Shown here: piece after piece, positions 1 through 8,713 of the stretch
How positions within the stretch are numbered: the first letter of the stretch is position 1
Layout: the number at the start of each line of letters is the position of its first letter
Source of the DNA: an uncultured archaeon
Lineage (GTDB): Archaea > Nanobdellota > Nanobdellia > Pacearchaeales > GW2011-AR1
Reading direction: 5' to 3'
DNA length: 64,000 bases
Assembly: GCA_902385625.1 (NCBI GenBank)
Contig: CABMGE010000027.1
Location: 19,173 to 83,172, forward strand
Translations under genes and position numbers: made by a program
Notes under the pieces: generated by a model
Told to the model about the DNA's origin: nothing
Database searches by the model: none
What the model saw: only the letters and a program-made list of their open reading frames with translations

Positions 1-349
1 CAGAATAGTCAAGATCAAGAGTTAACATTTCAAGTTCAAGAGTTCCAAGCATTTCATAAATTTCACTTAAAACTTCCTTGTCTCCGCTATCTAGTTTTTT
101 TATTAGTTTAAAGAAAAACATCGGAGCATTACTAGGATTGAGAATAATATCTGCAAATCTAGAGTATCCAGTTATCTTTTCTGCAATCGTCCTTCTTATT
201 TTTCTTAGCAAAAAATCAGTCTCAGCCTCTGTTTCCTCAATATCAAAAAGTTTGTTTAATTCATAAAACTCTGGGAGTCCATGTTTTAGCCTAATTTTTT
301 CATACTCTTCCTTGAGTTTGTCTAGATTACAAGAATCATCATTAGTCAT
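1..349 (-). CDS. partial hypothetical protein (cut by left edge)
   Basis: Only the first 116 codons lie in the window; the frame is open to base 1 and no stop is seen. The ATG at 347-349 has a TATA-like box (372-379) 30 bases upstream, the spacing used by many genes here, which supports both the gene and the start. The product is charged and looks helical (N-terminus MTNDDSCNLDKLKEEYEKI), without a membrane segment or cysteine cluster. I do not recognise the family. It is transcribed divergently from the diadenylate cyclase gene, so the two share the 350-571 promoter region. Confidence 0.75.
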   Translation of the reverse strand, partial: MTNDDSCNLDKLKEEYEKIRLKHGLPEFYELNKLFDIEETEAETDFLLRKIRRTIAEKITGYSRFADIILNPSNAPMFFFKLIKKLDSGDKEVLSEIYEMLGTLELEMLTLDLDYS

Positions 350-371
350 AATAAAAAACCGTAAAAGATGC

Positions 372-379
372 TTTATAAA
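372..379 (-). promoter_or_regulatory. TATA-like box for the left-edge gene
   Basis: TTTATAAA read on the minus strand, with its first base 30 nt upstream of the ATG at 349. This implies an almost leaderless transcript. Confidence 0.6.
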
Positions 380-571
380 CTTTCTCAATGTTAAAAAAAG
401 TCAAAGTTTCTGCAGATCTGCCCTTTTTTAAAGTTTTAATTTTTTTAACTCACCGAATTCCAAAAAGTACGAAATTCATAAGATTTAAATAATCAAGTCT
501 TTTCTTTTTTATATAATTCAGGTTATTTTTATATCGATAAAAAATAACTTTGAAAAAAATCTACCTCTAAA

Positions 572-1171
572 ATGAAAAAAACAAAAAATACTGAAAAAGT
601 GAATCTAAAAAAAATTGAAAAAACCTTAATTGAAGTAGGACTAAAAATAGCAAAAAGAGGAGAAGGTGCTTTATTTGTAGTAGGAAAGGTAGAATATAAA
701 CCTCTAGTAGATCAAACAGTGCCTGCATTTGATATAACCAAAAATCCAAAATTACTTGAGTCTCTTGCAATAATGGATGGAGCAGTTATAATCGGGAAAG
801 ATGGACTCATGGAAGCATATGGTGCAATGATTAAAGCAACCAAAACATTCAAGAATTTTGGAACAAGACATAGTGCTGCATTAAGTGCTTCAAAAAAAGG
901 AAATATTGTTATAGTTATATCTGAAGAAGATAGAAAAGTTAGAATCTTAAAAAGTGGAAAGATGATAATGCAACTTGATGCACTTCAAAAAGGAGTTGAG
1001 GATTCTGTTCCACATGCAGTAGACATTTTAGAATCAGTTGGAGTAGGAACAATAGGAACTATTGGAACAAGTTTACTAATACCAACACTTGGAATAGCAT
1101 TGGTTCCTGGAATTGTAGTATTTGGAAGTACTTATTATCTTGCAAAAATGTTATCAAAAAAACTCAGATAA
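572..1171 (+). CDS. diadenylate cyclase (DAC/DisA_N domain) with C-terminal membrane segment
   Basis: Predicted to make cyclic di-AMP from two ATP. The two signature blocks of the DAC domain are visible: DGA at residues 69-71 (context MDGAVIIG) and GTRHSAAL at 97-104, followed by IVIVISEE. Residues 1-60 form a short charged and hydrophobic lead-in. Residues about 158-192 are hydrophobic and Gly-rich and could be a membrane hairpin or anchor. In bacterial CdaA the membrane part is N-terminal, so this arrangement is reversed. At 199 aa it is shorter than the two-domain archaeal DacZ type. No c-di-AMP phosphodiesterase or obvious receptor is encoded nearby. The upstream element TTTTTATA (526-533) suggests a leader of about 17 nt. 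Family assignment is strong; membrane topology is inferred. Confidence 0.85.
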   Translation: MKKTKNTEKVNLKKIEKTLIEVGLKIAKRGEGALFVVGKVEYKPLVDQTVPAFDITKNPKLLESLAIMDGAVIIGKDGLMEAYGAMIKATKTFKNFGTRHSAALSASKKGNIVIVISEEDRKVRILKSGKMIMQLDALQKGVEDSVPHAVDILESVGVGTIGTIGTSLLIPTLGIALVPGIVVFGSTYYLAKMLSKKLR

Positions 1172-1287
1172 TTCTAGTATTTTCTTATTATATTATTGAT
1201 TTAAATTTTTGTTGTCAAACAAAAAGGTTTATAATAGAGTTTGACTTTATTATTTATAGGATTGTTATTAATAAAAAAGGAGGGAAA

Positions 1288-1506
1288 ATGGCTAAAAAAA
1301 TGGCAAAAGTAAGACCTGTTTCAGTTTTAGTTAGTATTGCTGTTTGGCTTACAGGAGTATTAGTTTCTCTGGCAGTAGGGTTTGGAATGATTGATCAAAT
1401 TCTTACAGTTAGGTGGATTCCTGTAATTGTAACAGTTTGGGCAGGATGGGTAGTTGTAATACTAACAGTACTAAGTGTAATACTTGCGATAATAGAAAGA
1501 ATATAA
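1288..1506 (+). CDS. small two-TM membrane protein
   Basis: A 72-residue protein with a basic start (MAKKMAKVRP) and two hydrophobic segments, about residues 10-32 and 42-70, separated by a short DQILTVRW turn. It has a strong Shine-Dalgarno sequence (AAGGAGGG) just before the ATG and a TATA-like TTTATAAT near 1227-1234, so this transcript has a real leader, unlike most genes here. I cannot assign a function. It stands alone between the cyclase and another small membrane protein. The membrane character, codon use and clear ribosome binding site make it a convincing gene. Confidence 0.75.
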   Translation: MAKKMAKVRPVSVLVSIAVWLTGVLVSLAVGFGMIDQILTVRWIPVIVTVWAGWVVVILTVLSVILAIIERI

Positions 1507-1585
1507 ATAATTTTTTATTTTTTTAATAACCGCAATATTTTTATATGCTTTTTTGTTATAATATCTATAAAAAAGGTGAAATAAT

Positions 1586-1945
1586 ATGATAAATTTTATT
1601 ATAGTAATAATTCTGATAGTAGTTGCAGTAGTTGCAATAAAGATGAATCATCTTAGACATAAGTCTGGAATAGTTGTTCTCATTTTAATAGCTCTTTTCT
1701 TCTATGTTACAGTAACTTTTGTAACAAATAAAAATAATATTGATCTTACTACTTATGATGGTTTCATGAGTGGAATGAAAGTATATGGAGGATGGCTTGT
1801 AAACGGTTTTCAAAACATAAAATCAATAACAGGAAATGCAGTAAAAATGGATTGGACTGCAACAAATGCAAGCATTTCAGATAACCCTAAAACCAATTTA
1901 AAATCCCCCTCAGCTACAAAGGCAAGTGTGACAGTTCATAAATAA
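1586..1945 (+). CDS. small membrane protein with ITGNAV motif
   Basis: A 119-residue protein with two N-terminal hydrophobic segments (about residues 2-18 and 28-46), then a soluble tail rich in Thr, Asn and Ser. The tail contains SITGNAVK at about residues 80-87, a short motif also seen in the large membrane protein at 30728 and, in related form, beside the last membrane segment of the surface protein at 11762. An AAAAGGTG Shine-Dalgarno-like sequence precedes the ATG. No family recognised. The tail probably faces outside the cell, but this is inferred only from composition. Confidence 0.65.
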   Translation: MINFIIVIILIVVAVVAIKMNHLRHKSGIVVLILIALFFYVTVTFVTNKNNIDLTTYDGFMSGMKVYGGWLVNGFQNIKSITGNAVKMDWTATNASISDNPKTNLKSPSATKASVTVHK

Positions 1946-1982
1946 TTCTTTTAAAAGTCCTTCTTTATCATTAATAATCAGA

Positions 1983-2009
1983 TTTATTTGAAATTCATTT
2001 TCAAATAAA
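1983..2009. repeat. intergenic hairpin, TTCAT loop (dispersed family, short member)
   Basis: Perfect 11-bp inverted repeat (TTTATTTGAAA / TTTCAAATAAA) around the 5-nt loop TTCAT, between the membrane protein gene and tRNA-Thr. The loop and the sequence around it match the hairpin at 61819. It may act as a terminator for the 1586 gene or be a repeat-family member. Confidence 0.6.
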
Positions 2010-2093
2010 ATAGTATCTTTATCTCAGGAATTATTAATTCCAGATAGAACAGAATGATTAGTTTTTTAAATTAAGATAAATTAAGAGTTTTAT

Positions 2094-2168
2094 GCCGCAG
2101 TAGCTCAGTCTGGCTAGAGCGTTTCATTGGTAATGAAAAGGTCCTGAGTTCGATCCTCAGCTGTGGCT
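2094..2168 (+). tRNA. trnT: tRNA-Thr (anticodon GGT)
   Basis: Complete cloverleaf of 75 nt. Acceptor stem GCCGCAG/CTGTGGC with one G-U pair, D stem GCTC/GAGC, anticodon stem TTTCA/TGAAA with loop TTGGTAA (anticodon GGT at 2129-2131), and T stem CTGAG/CTCAG with loop TTCGATC. The discriminator is T at 2168, as usual for archaeal tRNA-Thr. No intron and no encoded CCA. It would read ACC and ACU codons. Confidence 0.95.
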
Positions 2169-2244
2169 TTTATTTTTTTAGAGTATTAGACTTCTAAATT
2201 CTTAAAAATGGCTTTACAATAGTTTTGCATCTACAAAATAAAAA

Positions 2245-2279
2245 TTGTTTTTAGCTCAATTTATTTGAGATAAAAACAA
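2245..2279. repeat. intergenic hairpin, TTTAT loop (dispersed family)
   Basis: 35-nt inverted repeat with 15-nt arms (one mismatch) around the loop TTTAT, between tRNA-Thr and the convergent cupredoxin-like gene. Size and five-base loop match the hairpins at 30624, 55799, 61697 and 61819. It could terminate transcription from either side. Confidence 0.6.
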
Positions 2280-2318
2280 CAAACTTAAACTATTTTATAC
2301 AAATGTATAAAATATGTC

Positions 2319-2714
2319 TTAAAACGGCTTGACAATAATCTTGCCTTTTTTATAAGAAGGTTTTACACAACCATATTCATAAAGACCATTATGATCAAAA
2401 GTATAAGTATAATTTTGACCTCTAAATAATTTTATAGGAGCAGTCATATTTAAGGATTCAAAAGAAAGTTCCTGGACATTGGAATCTTTGTTCTTCCAAA
2501 TTACAGTATCTCCTCGCGCAATAGTGAGTTCAGGAGGCAAAAATCCAATAGCAGTTATCTCCACTATATAGACCTTTGATTTACATAAAGCATTATTAAC
2601 AGTTCCAACAGAAAGAGTTCTCTTACCATTAAGAGTAATTACAAGATATACTGCCATTAATGAAATTAAAATTAAAACTAGTATGCATATAAAAATCCAA
2701 GTTCTAGGTTTCAT
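2319..2714 (-). CDS. membrane-anchored cupredoxin-like protein lacking the usual copper ligands
   Basis: Residues 1-28 form one hydrophobic anchor or signal segment; the rest should face outside. Residues about 48-130 follow the cupredoxin pattern: FLPPELTIARGDTVIWKNKD, an F..GQNYTYTF strand, then LYEYGCVKPSYKKGKIIV. The cysteine ligand position is kept (Cys116), but the first histidine is replaced (SNVQE), and the CxxH and following Met positions are Pro119 and Lys122. Binding of a type 1 copper is therefore unlikely. It may be a structural or partner-binding domain. It is downstream of the surface cluster in the same direction, 84 nt after the protease stop. Fold assignment is good; role is unknown. 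Confidence 0.7.
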   Translation of the reverse strand: MKPRTWIFICILVLILISLMAVYLVITLNGKRTLSVGTVNNALCKSKVYIVEITAIGFLPPELTIARGDTVIWKNKDSNVQELSFESLNMTAPIKLFRGQNYTYTFDHNGLYEYGCVKPSYKKGKIIVKPF

Positions 2715-2797
2715 ACTTCTTTTATTAATTGTTTAAGACACAGACTAAATAATATAAGCAAAACTCTTTTTAAAGCTTATGAAAATAGAGCATAAGC

Positions 2798-5044
2798 TTA
2801 ATTTCTCACAATAGAAAGTATCTGAGCTATTAAATAACCATATCCTTGTTTTTGCAAGAATTGTCTTATTACCTCAGTGGTTGCATATCCAGTATTAACT
2901 CCGCCACCTATAGAAGTTACTCCAACAAGTCTTCCATTATAAAAAAGACCTCCTCCACTTTCCCCACCAATTACTCCTTCATCATTTTGAGTCCAGATTC
3001 TTCCAGTACCAACCTGAGTAATAAGTGTTTCGGTTTGCTTAAAAGGACCAGCATTAGGACATCCAATTCTTAAGGCATATCCTCCCTCTTGAGGATCTCG
3101 CCCAGCAGAAGCAATAGGAACATAAGAAATCTTATCAATCTTAGTATCAAGCCTAATTAATGAAAGATCCCATCCACTCCCACTTTGAGAATCACTATAA
3201 CCTCCAAGAACAGTTCCAGAGTATTTTTTTCCATCAACAAAGTCCGCAGTTACTTTTTGGCCCTGAGTATCTGTAACATGCCCTGCAGTAAGAATTAAAG
3301 GATAACCCTCTTTATCCACTCCAACCACAGTCCCAGAACCTGCAATACCATAACCATCAACATGTAATCTAACACTTGCAAGAGGGGGATTTTTTCTTCT
3401 TTCTTCTTCTTCAATTCTTAGTCCCTCAACAGTTCTCTGAAGCGCAGCAATTGAATCTTTTCCATCATCCTGACTAATATAATTTGCAAGCTGTTCTTTA
3501 ACATTAGAATTTATGCTTTCATCATAAAACTTTTGCTGTTCAGGAGTTAACTGATTAAAAGCAACACTCGAGGACACATAAAAATCACCTTTAGCTTTAA
3601 AAAAATCCAAAGAACCTTTAAATGTACCCACTGGAACAGATGCATACTGATTACGATTATTTGAATAAACCTCAAAATCCTTTAACTTGTTCCCTTCATT
3701 ATCAACAAAAACAATCCTAGAATCAGGAGAAGACTTTCCATATTTAAAATCACTTTCAATTTGTTTTGTAGGATCAAAATAAAGCTCTCCACCCTCGCCA
3801 TAAAGACTATTTCTATCAAGAGTCGCAATACTTTCCCCACTTATTTTAATACTTGCAACATTTCCAGTTTCTGCCTTTTCAATAAAAACTTTTCCCTTAT
3901 TTGCCTGTACACTGGCAGTATTTTCAGAAGTTATACCAATTCCATAACGATTAGTTTCTGCAAAAAATACAGCAGGACCTTTTGCATTAAGTGAGGTAAG
4001 AATCATAGTATCTTTTCCATTACTATTCTTTCCAATAAAAATTGAGTCTAAATCCTTACTAATTTTATCTTTATCAAAGACTAAATAAACGTCTTTATTG
4101 TTTGCATTTTGAATAAAAAAATCGTTTTTTCCCTCGCTATTTTTTATAACTGCATTTTTATCATTAAAATAAAATCCATTATCTTTAAAATATAAAGTAC
4201 TAGTACCTCCGTTGGTTTCAAATAAATCACCATTAGGAAGAACAAGTGCTCCTCCGGATTTTGTACTAAATGAAAAAATAGTATCAGATTCTGCATCTTC
4301 GGTTTTTTTAGGTTCTTCTAGCTTTGTACCATCAGGAATAGTTATCCCTACTTTATTTCCATCTATACTAACTTTTGAATTAGCCGCAAGTTTATACTTA
4401 TATCCTCTTAAAACAATATCAGTCTGGCTGTCAACCTCAAAATTAGCATTTATAACTTTGCCTTGGGAGTTTATGTTAAAAGATCCCCCATCTTTTATAT
4501 TTGAAAAACTCTGTCTTTTAGAAAGATCTTTTTCAGGATAAAAACTAAAAGATCCTCCTCGAACATCAAGACTAACTTCCCCATTTTCAAGTTTTAATTG
4601 TGTCCCTGATTTAACTTCATGTTTATATCCATTAAGTGGAAAAGTCCAGTCTTCAGAAGCCTTAAAATCTGCTTTAATGAATTTTCCTTTAGAGTCAAAA
4701 TAAAACTTTCCACCAGGTTCAACACCTACATTATACGCCCAGTCTTCTCCTGATTTAGATAAAAGTGATCCATCTTTTTTAAATTCAACAACAATTCCTG
4801 TTCCACTTGAATCGGTTTTTATATTCACATTTTTTGCAGTTCCTATTTCGCTACCAGGATCACTAGAAAGACTTATTGTCTTGTAATTATCCCCCAGATC
4901 ATAACCATTCCCCCCCAAACCTTGGGCTTCAGGATTTCCCTCAATGTAAATACTTGATAATGCAAAAGTAAAACTTATTGTGAATAAAATTATTATAAAT
5001 ACCATGAATAAATTCAACTTTAATCTTAAGTTATTCGATTTCAT
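2798..5044 (-). CDS. secreted trypsin-like serine protease with long N-terminal beta-rich region
   Basis: A signal peptide (hydrophobic about residues 10-28, ending SFTFALS) is followed by some 500 residues of beta-rich, Gly/Asp/Asn-rich sequence with recurring FYFDSKGK- and FNINSQGK-like strands. The C-terminal ~190 residues are a chymotrypsin-fold protease: LTAGHV (His589), GWDLSLIRL (Asp626) and GGESGGGLF (Ser696) give the full triad. The usual GDSGG is GESGG here. It would act outside the cell. Its start is 3 nt after the stop of the pilin-like gene at 5048, so the two are co-transcribed. The substrate may be one of the large secreted proteins encoded upstream; that is inference. Confidence 0.82.
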   Translation of the reverse strand: MKSNNLRLKLNLFMVFIIILFTISFTFALSSIYIEGNPEAQGLGGNGYDLGDNYKTISLSSDPGSEIGTAKNVNIKTDSSGTGIVVEFKKDGSLLSKSGEDWAYNVGVEPGGKFYFDSKGKFIKADFKASEDWTFPLNGYKHEVKSGTQLKLENGEVSLDVRGGSFSFYPEKDLSKRQSFSNIKDGGSFNINSQGKVINANFEVDSQTDIVLRGYKYKLAANSKVSIDGNKVGITIPDGTKLEEPKKTEDAESDTIFSFSTKSGGALVLPNGDLFETNGGTSTLYFKDNGFYFNDKNAVIKNSEGKNDFFIQNANNKDVYLVFDKDKISKDLDSIFIGKNSNGKDTMILTSLNAKGPAVFFAETNRYGIGITSENTASVQANKGKVFIEKAETGNVASIKISGESIATLDRNSLYGEGGELYFDPTKQIESDFKYGKSSPDSRIVFVDNEGNKLKDFEVYSNNRNQYASVPVGTFKGSLDFFKAKGDFYVSSSVAFNQLTPEQQKFYDESINSNVKEQLANYISQDDGKDSIAALQRTVEGLRIEEEERRKNPPLASVRLHVDGYGIAGSGTVVGVDKEGYPLILTAGHVTDTQGQKVTADFVDGKKYSGTVLGGYSDSQSGSGWDLSLIRLDTKIDKISYVPIASAGRDPQEGGYALRIGCPNAGPFKQTETLITQVGTGRIWTQNDEGVIGGESGGGLFYNGRLVGVTSIGGGVNTGYATTEVIRQFLQKQGYGYLIAQILSIVRN

Positions 5045-5047
5045 TAT

Positions 5048-5923
5048 TTAATCATACTTGTTTGCAAAATAAAATAAATAATCTGCATTTTTTATTTTTG
5101 ATTTTTCATCAAGGATTCCAAATACAATTCCTTCTTTTGAGTTAGTCATTTTAATTTTCATATCATATTTATTTGACAAATTAGTAAGACAGCTCATGCA
5201 AATAGCATCTTGTTTTTCCATTTGCTTAGTCATAAGTTCTGTTATAAGAGAATGAATTTCATTGAGCCTTACCGGAATAACTGCTTCAAAATCCCGAATA
5301 GAATAAGTCTTTTCTCCCTTGGATATTTGTAATGGATAATTAACTAAAAAACTGACTTTTCCATTTTCAATAACTGCAGTTGTCCGAGCTTCTCCAGAAG
5401 TTACATTAAAATCAGGAAAATTTTTAAAATCATTTATGCAAAAATAAATAAAACTATCCATATATTTGGAAAGTTCATCTTCCATATTTTCTTTAGAAGG
5501 CATTAAATTTTCTTTTTCAATTAATTCTTCAGTCGGAGTTGCAGGCCCAGGAAGAGAAGGAACAATAGAAGATGAAGAATCATTAATTCTATAACCCTTA
5601 TCATAAAGATAAAATGCAAGACCTTCGTCAGAAATTTCATCAAAATTCATTTTAGGTTCAGGAGGAACAACAAATCCCCCAGTCTTTCCAATCTGATAAA
5701 TAGCATCATTCCCAACAGTTCTCACACACTCAGTTACAAAATTGTTTATAGGCTTAATATCTGGATCAATATTGGTTCCGGAAATTATAACCTTATTATT
5801 AGTAGATCTAAAAGTTAAAAACGTTGCAAGTCCTGCAACTATGAGTATTCCAAGAATAACAAATATAGTTACTTGAGAACGTTTGCAATTAAAAACCCCT
5901 CTCTTTTTCCAAACCTCTTTCAT
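5048..5923 (-). CDS. pilin-like membrane-anchored surface protein, paralog of 10831-11655
   Basis: The N-terminus has a basic stretch, then SQVTIFVILGILIVAGLA, resembling the class III (prepilin-like) signal of archaeal surface proteins, although the usual Glu at +5 is absent. The remaining ~250 residues are predicted extracellular. They share with the 274-aa paralog a cysteine pattern: one in VTEC, one in YFCIND and a CMSC pair near residue 242. The shared order of blocks (DIKP, then FLVNYPLQISK, then AICMSC) shows common ancestry. A TATA-like TTTATTAA (5945-5952) lies 29 nt upstream of the ATG. It forms a two-gene unit with the downstream protease. Function unknown; anchoring or assembling secreted partners is plausible. 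Confidence 0.72.
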   Translation of the reverse strand: MKEVWKKRGVFNCKRSQVTIFVILGILIVAGLATFLTFRSTNNKVIISGTNIDPDIKPINNFVTECVRTVGNDAIYQIGKTGGFVVPPEPKMNFDEISDEGLAFYLYDKGYRINDSSSSIVPSLPGPATPTEELIEKENLMPSKENMEDELSKYMDSFIYFCINDFKNFPDFNVTSGEARTTAVIENGKVSFLVNYPLQISKGEKTYSIRDFEAVIPVRLNEIHSLITELMTKQMEKQDAICMSCLTNLSNKYDMKIKMTNSKEGIVFGILDEKSKIKNADYLFYFANKYD

Positions 5924-5984
5924 AAAATAAACAGGAAAATTACATTAATAAATGTTTTGAAAAAATAATTAAGATCAATTAAAA

Positions 5985-8663
5985 TTATCTTACGAACTTA
6001 CCATTCTGAATATAAATTGTTTTAGGAAACTCTTGAATATTTAAATTATAAAGCGCAGATGCCTGTGAACCTGTAATATAAATTCCATTTGAATTAGCTC
6101 CCTTGCCACAAGACTTACACCAAGAAGGTTCTGAAACCACTACAGGAATGAGTTTACCAGAAGATAACTCATTTAGTTTTTCTCCAGTAGCATATTTTAT
6201 ATTTGGACCACCAAAATTATTTTGACCTATATTTGAACTAAAAAAGCCCTGTCCATCAGGAACATATGTTCCTGCTGCACCCTGAGCACTAACCAACCTT
6301 CCTTTTGAAAAAAGATCTGATTCTGATTGACCATATTTAATCTGAGTTCCAGTTGCAGATGTTCCTGAACTGCTTCCAGCACCTGCTCCAGCACTAGGAT
6401 CACCAGAAGGAGCTTGAACTGAATCATCTCCACCAAGTAACTGAACAGGATCTTTATTCTGAGTATTTGAACCAGGAGTAGTTCCGGGATTGTTTCCAGG
6501 ATTACCTGTACTAAATTGACCATTAACCTGAGTTTTTCCTCCAGGAGTAACTCCAGGCCCAGTAGTACCAGCTCCAGCAATCTGAATTCCAAGACTTCCT
6601 AAAACCTGTGCAAATCTGCTTCCAGAACTAACACCTGCAGCAGTTGGATTAATAACAAGACCACCTAAAGGATCGTTTTCATATCTAACCTTCTGTGCTG
6701 CTCCACCACTAACTTCAACAATTTGATTTGCACCAAATCTTGAAACTTCAATGTTCTTGCTATTTGAAACATCTACTTTAATAGGAGAAGTTCCTGCATA
6801 ATTTCCTATAACTTCCATTCCATCTACACCATTTACAGTTATTTTAATTCCATTTATACCTGTAGATCCAGGTAATGGAAGATTAGTTCCTGCATAAGGA
6901 TTTAGAGAATCAATAGGAGTAGCTGGAGAAGGACATCCGCCAGGACCGCAACTACTACCTGAACTGCAACCGCCAGGCCCACAAGTACCTTTTGTAGTTG
7001 TAGGAGTTTGTGCAGAATTAATTATTGCATTTTCAGCACTAACATAACCAGTTAAACCTGCTGGAGCTTTTTGATTAAAATTAAGAAAGGCAACTTCCTG
7101 ATTTCCAATAGTTCTAAGTGATAAAACTTTAACATCTTTTGGATCTAATGGTTTTCCGCTAGAGTCATATGGATTATAATTATCTTGTAAAACAATACGA
7201 ACATCAACATTTTTTCCAGAATCTACCTGATTAGGATTTTTATCATCTCCAAAATTTTTTAAATTTACAGAAAAACTTCCCCCTTGTTCACTATTCTTAG
7301 TAAAAAAATTATTTCCAGCCCTTACCCAACCCTGGCCTGAAGAAGAGGTAATACCTAAATTTTTATCACTTATCTTAACATCTAATGCAACATTCTTTTC
7401 ATCACCATAATAAGGATTAAAAGTCATCCCATTTATTTTAACATTTCCAAAGTCCTGATTAGCAACTCCTCCAGATCCTGATCCAATATCAAATTCCATA
7501 AAACCTTTTATATTTCCTAAATCAGATCCTGTAAACTTCAAAGTTCTTCCAGTACTAGATCCAGTTAAACTAAGACCATCATTACTATCAGCAACAATTT
7601 TATTAGACCATATCTGTGCATTAGAGAGTTTTAAAAAATCTTTTCCTTTATATTGTAAAGTAAGTTCTTTACTATCTTTATCATAACCTAATGCAAGATT
7701 CTTTGAATTTCCAATATCTAATTTTTCAAGGCCAGTATATTTCTTTTTAGTAGGCCCAGTTGTTGCCCCTTTTGCAAAATCTTTTGAATTAGATTTAGCT
7801 GCATCAGGAAGTGCTTCATGAGAAATTGCAATTGCAAATCTCTCGCGAACTTCACTCATGCCCTTCATAGGATCATTTAAAGAAGTAATTAAATTTTTTA
7901 TTCCAGCTTCATCAGGAGTTTTTCCATCCTTGCCTTGCAAAGATTTCCACATATCATTAAAAAACTTATTTGTTTTTTCAAAATTTTTATCTCCAGTAGA
8001 ATACTGTTTATATGCAGATAAAAGAAAATCCTTTCTTACTGCCTGCAAATCTTTTATTGAAGTCGCAGTATCTTTTGCATTTGAACTTATAGCTTCTCCC
8101 CCTGTATTTTTCTCTGTAAAAGCAACTTTTAAAAATTTTAATCTTTCTTCATCAGGAAGTTTTTTAACTAAATCATCAAGTTTTCCTGCATCTTTTAATT
8201 TTGCAGCAGTTTTTGCAGCATTATCCCAAGTGAGTTTAGTCCATAAATCTGCAAATTGTTTATCTTCGAGTTTAAGGGTATTAGTTATATCTAAACTTTT
8301 TGAAGATAACATTTGAGTCCATAACTGATCAAGTTTAGAATTAGAAAATCCTGGCTTTGTCTGTGAAATAAGTCCATTAACACCATTCCAAAAAGATTTT
8401 GGATCTGTTTTAAGAAGTTCAGCAGCTTTATCAGGATATTTATACCATTCTTCAGGTTTTTTTACATCAAACTGAGGAGTAGTTGGAGCAGCAGGAGCAG
8501 CTCCAGTAGCCGCAGTTGTAGGAGTTGTTCCATAACCTCCAAAATTTCCAATACTAATTGGAGCTTGAGAAATAATATTTGAAATACTAAAAACAATAAC
8601 TAGAATAAATATAAAAAACATCACAGATAATGTTTTCTTTCTTTCCAGACCTTCTTTTTTCAT
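5985..8663 (-). CDS. large secreted protein with Cys-rich linker and C-terminal thioredoxin-like WCxxC domain
   Basis: A signal peptide or anchor (residues 12-33) precedes a Pro/Ala/Thr linker, a helical region (about 60-290) with many Lys and Asp, a beta-rich region (about 310-560), a cysteine and glycine cluster near residue 565 (CGPGGC occurs repeatedly), a Gly/Pro/Thr-rich spacer, and a C-terminal domain. The last ~60 residues contain EPSWCKSC (Cys849 and Cys852) and later FPKTIYIQNGK, matching the active site and cis-proline strand of a thioredoxin fold. The same tail occurs in the next gene upstream. It has its own TATA box 29 nt before the ATG. It probably does thiol-disulfide chemistry at the cell surface; the substrate is unknown. 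Confidence 0.75.
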   Translation of the reverse strand: MKKEGLERKKTLSVMFFIFILVIVFSISNIISQAPISIGNFGGYGTTPTTAATGAAPAAPTTPQFDVKKPEEWYKYPDKAAELLKTDPKSFWNGVNGLISQTKPGFSNSKLDQLWTQMLSSKSLDITNTLKLEDKQFADLWTKLTWDNAAKTAAKLKDAGKLDDLVKKLPDEERLKFLKVAFTEKNTGGEAISSNAKDTATSIKDLQAVRKDFLLSAYKQYSTGDKNFEKTNKFFNDMWKSLQGKDGKTPDEAGIKNLITSLNDPMKGMSEVRERFAIAISHEALPDAAKSNSKDFAKGATTGPTKKKYTGLEKLDIGNSKNLALGYDKDSKELTLQYKGKDFLKLSNAQIWSNKIVADSNDGLSLTGSSTGRTLKFTGSDLGNIKGFMEFDIGSGSGGVANQDFGNVKINGMTFNPYYGDEKNVALDVKISDKNLGITSSSGQGWVRAGNNFFTKNSEQGGSFSVNLKNFGDDKNPNQVDSGKNVDVRIVLQDNYNPYDSSGKPLDPKDVKVLSLRTIGNQEVAFLNFNQKAPAGLTGYVSAENAIINSAQTPTTTKGTCGPGGCSSGSSCGPGGCPSPATPIDSLNPYAGTNLPLPGSTGINGIKITVNGVDGMEVIGNYAGTSPIKVDVSNSKNIEVSRFGANQIVEVSGGAAQKVRYENDPLGGLVINPTAAGVSSGSRFAQVLGSLGIQIAGAGTTGPGVTPGGKTQVNGQFSTGNPGNNPGTTPGSNTQNKDPVQLLGGDDSVQAPSGDPSAGAGAGSSSGTSATGTQIKYGQSESDLFSKGRLVSAQGAAGTYVPDGQGFFSSNIGQNNFGGPNIKYATGEKLNELSSGKLIPVVVSEPSWCKSCGKGANSNGIYITGSQASALYNLNIQEFPKTIYIQNGKFVR

Positions 8664-8684
8664 TTATTAATAAAATAACCGTAA

Positions 8685-8692
8685 TTTAAAAA
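8685..8692 (-). promoter_or_regulatory. TATA-like box for the 892-aa secreted protein
   Basis: TTTTTAAA on the minus strand, first base 29 nt upstream of the ATG at 8663. It indicates an internal promoter inside the surface cluster. Confidence 0.6.
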
Positions 8693-8713
8693 TCTTTGTA
8701 AGCGAAATAACTT

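Noticed and set aside
78-266. Plus-strand open frame of 62 codons at the left edge
   Set aside because: It is antisense to the partial minus-strand gene (1-349), which has a well-placed TATA box and better amino-acid composition.
6227-6592. 121-codon minus-strand frame inside the 892-aa secreted protein gene
   Set aside because: Low-complexity Leu/Glu product in another frame of the Gly/Thr-rich spacer; a shadow of the repetitive coding sequence.
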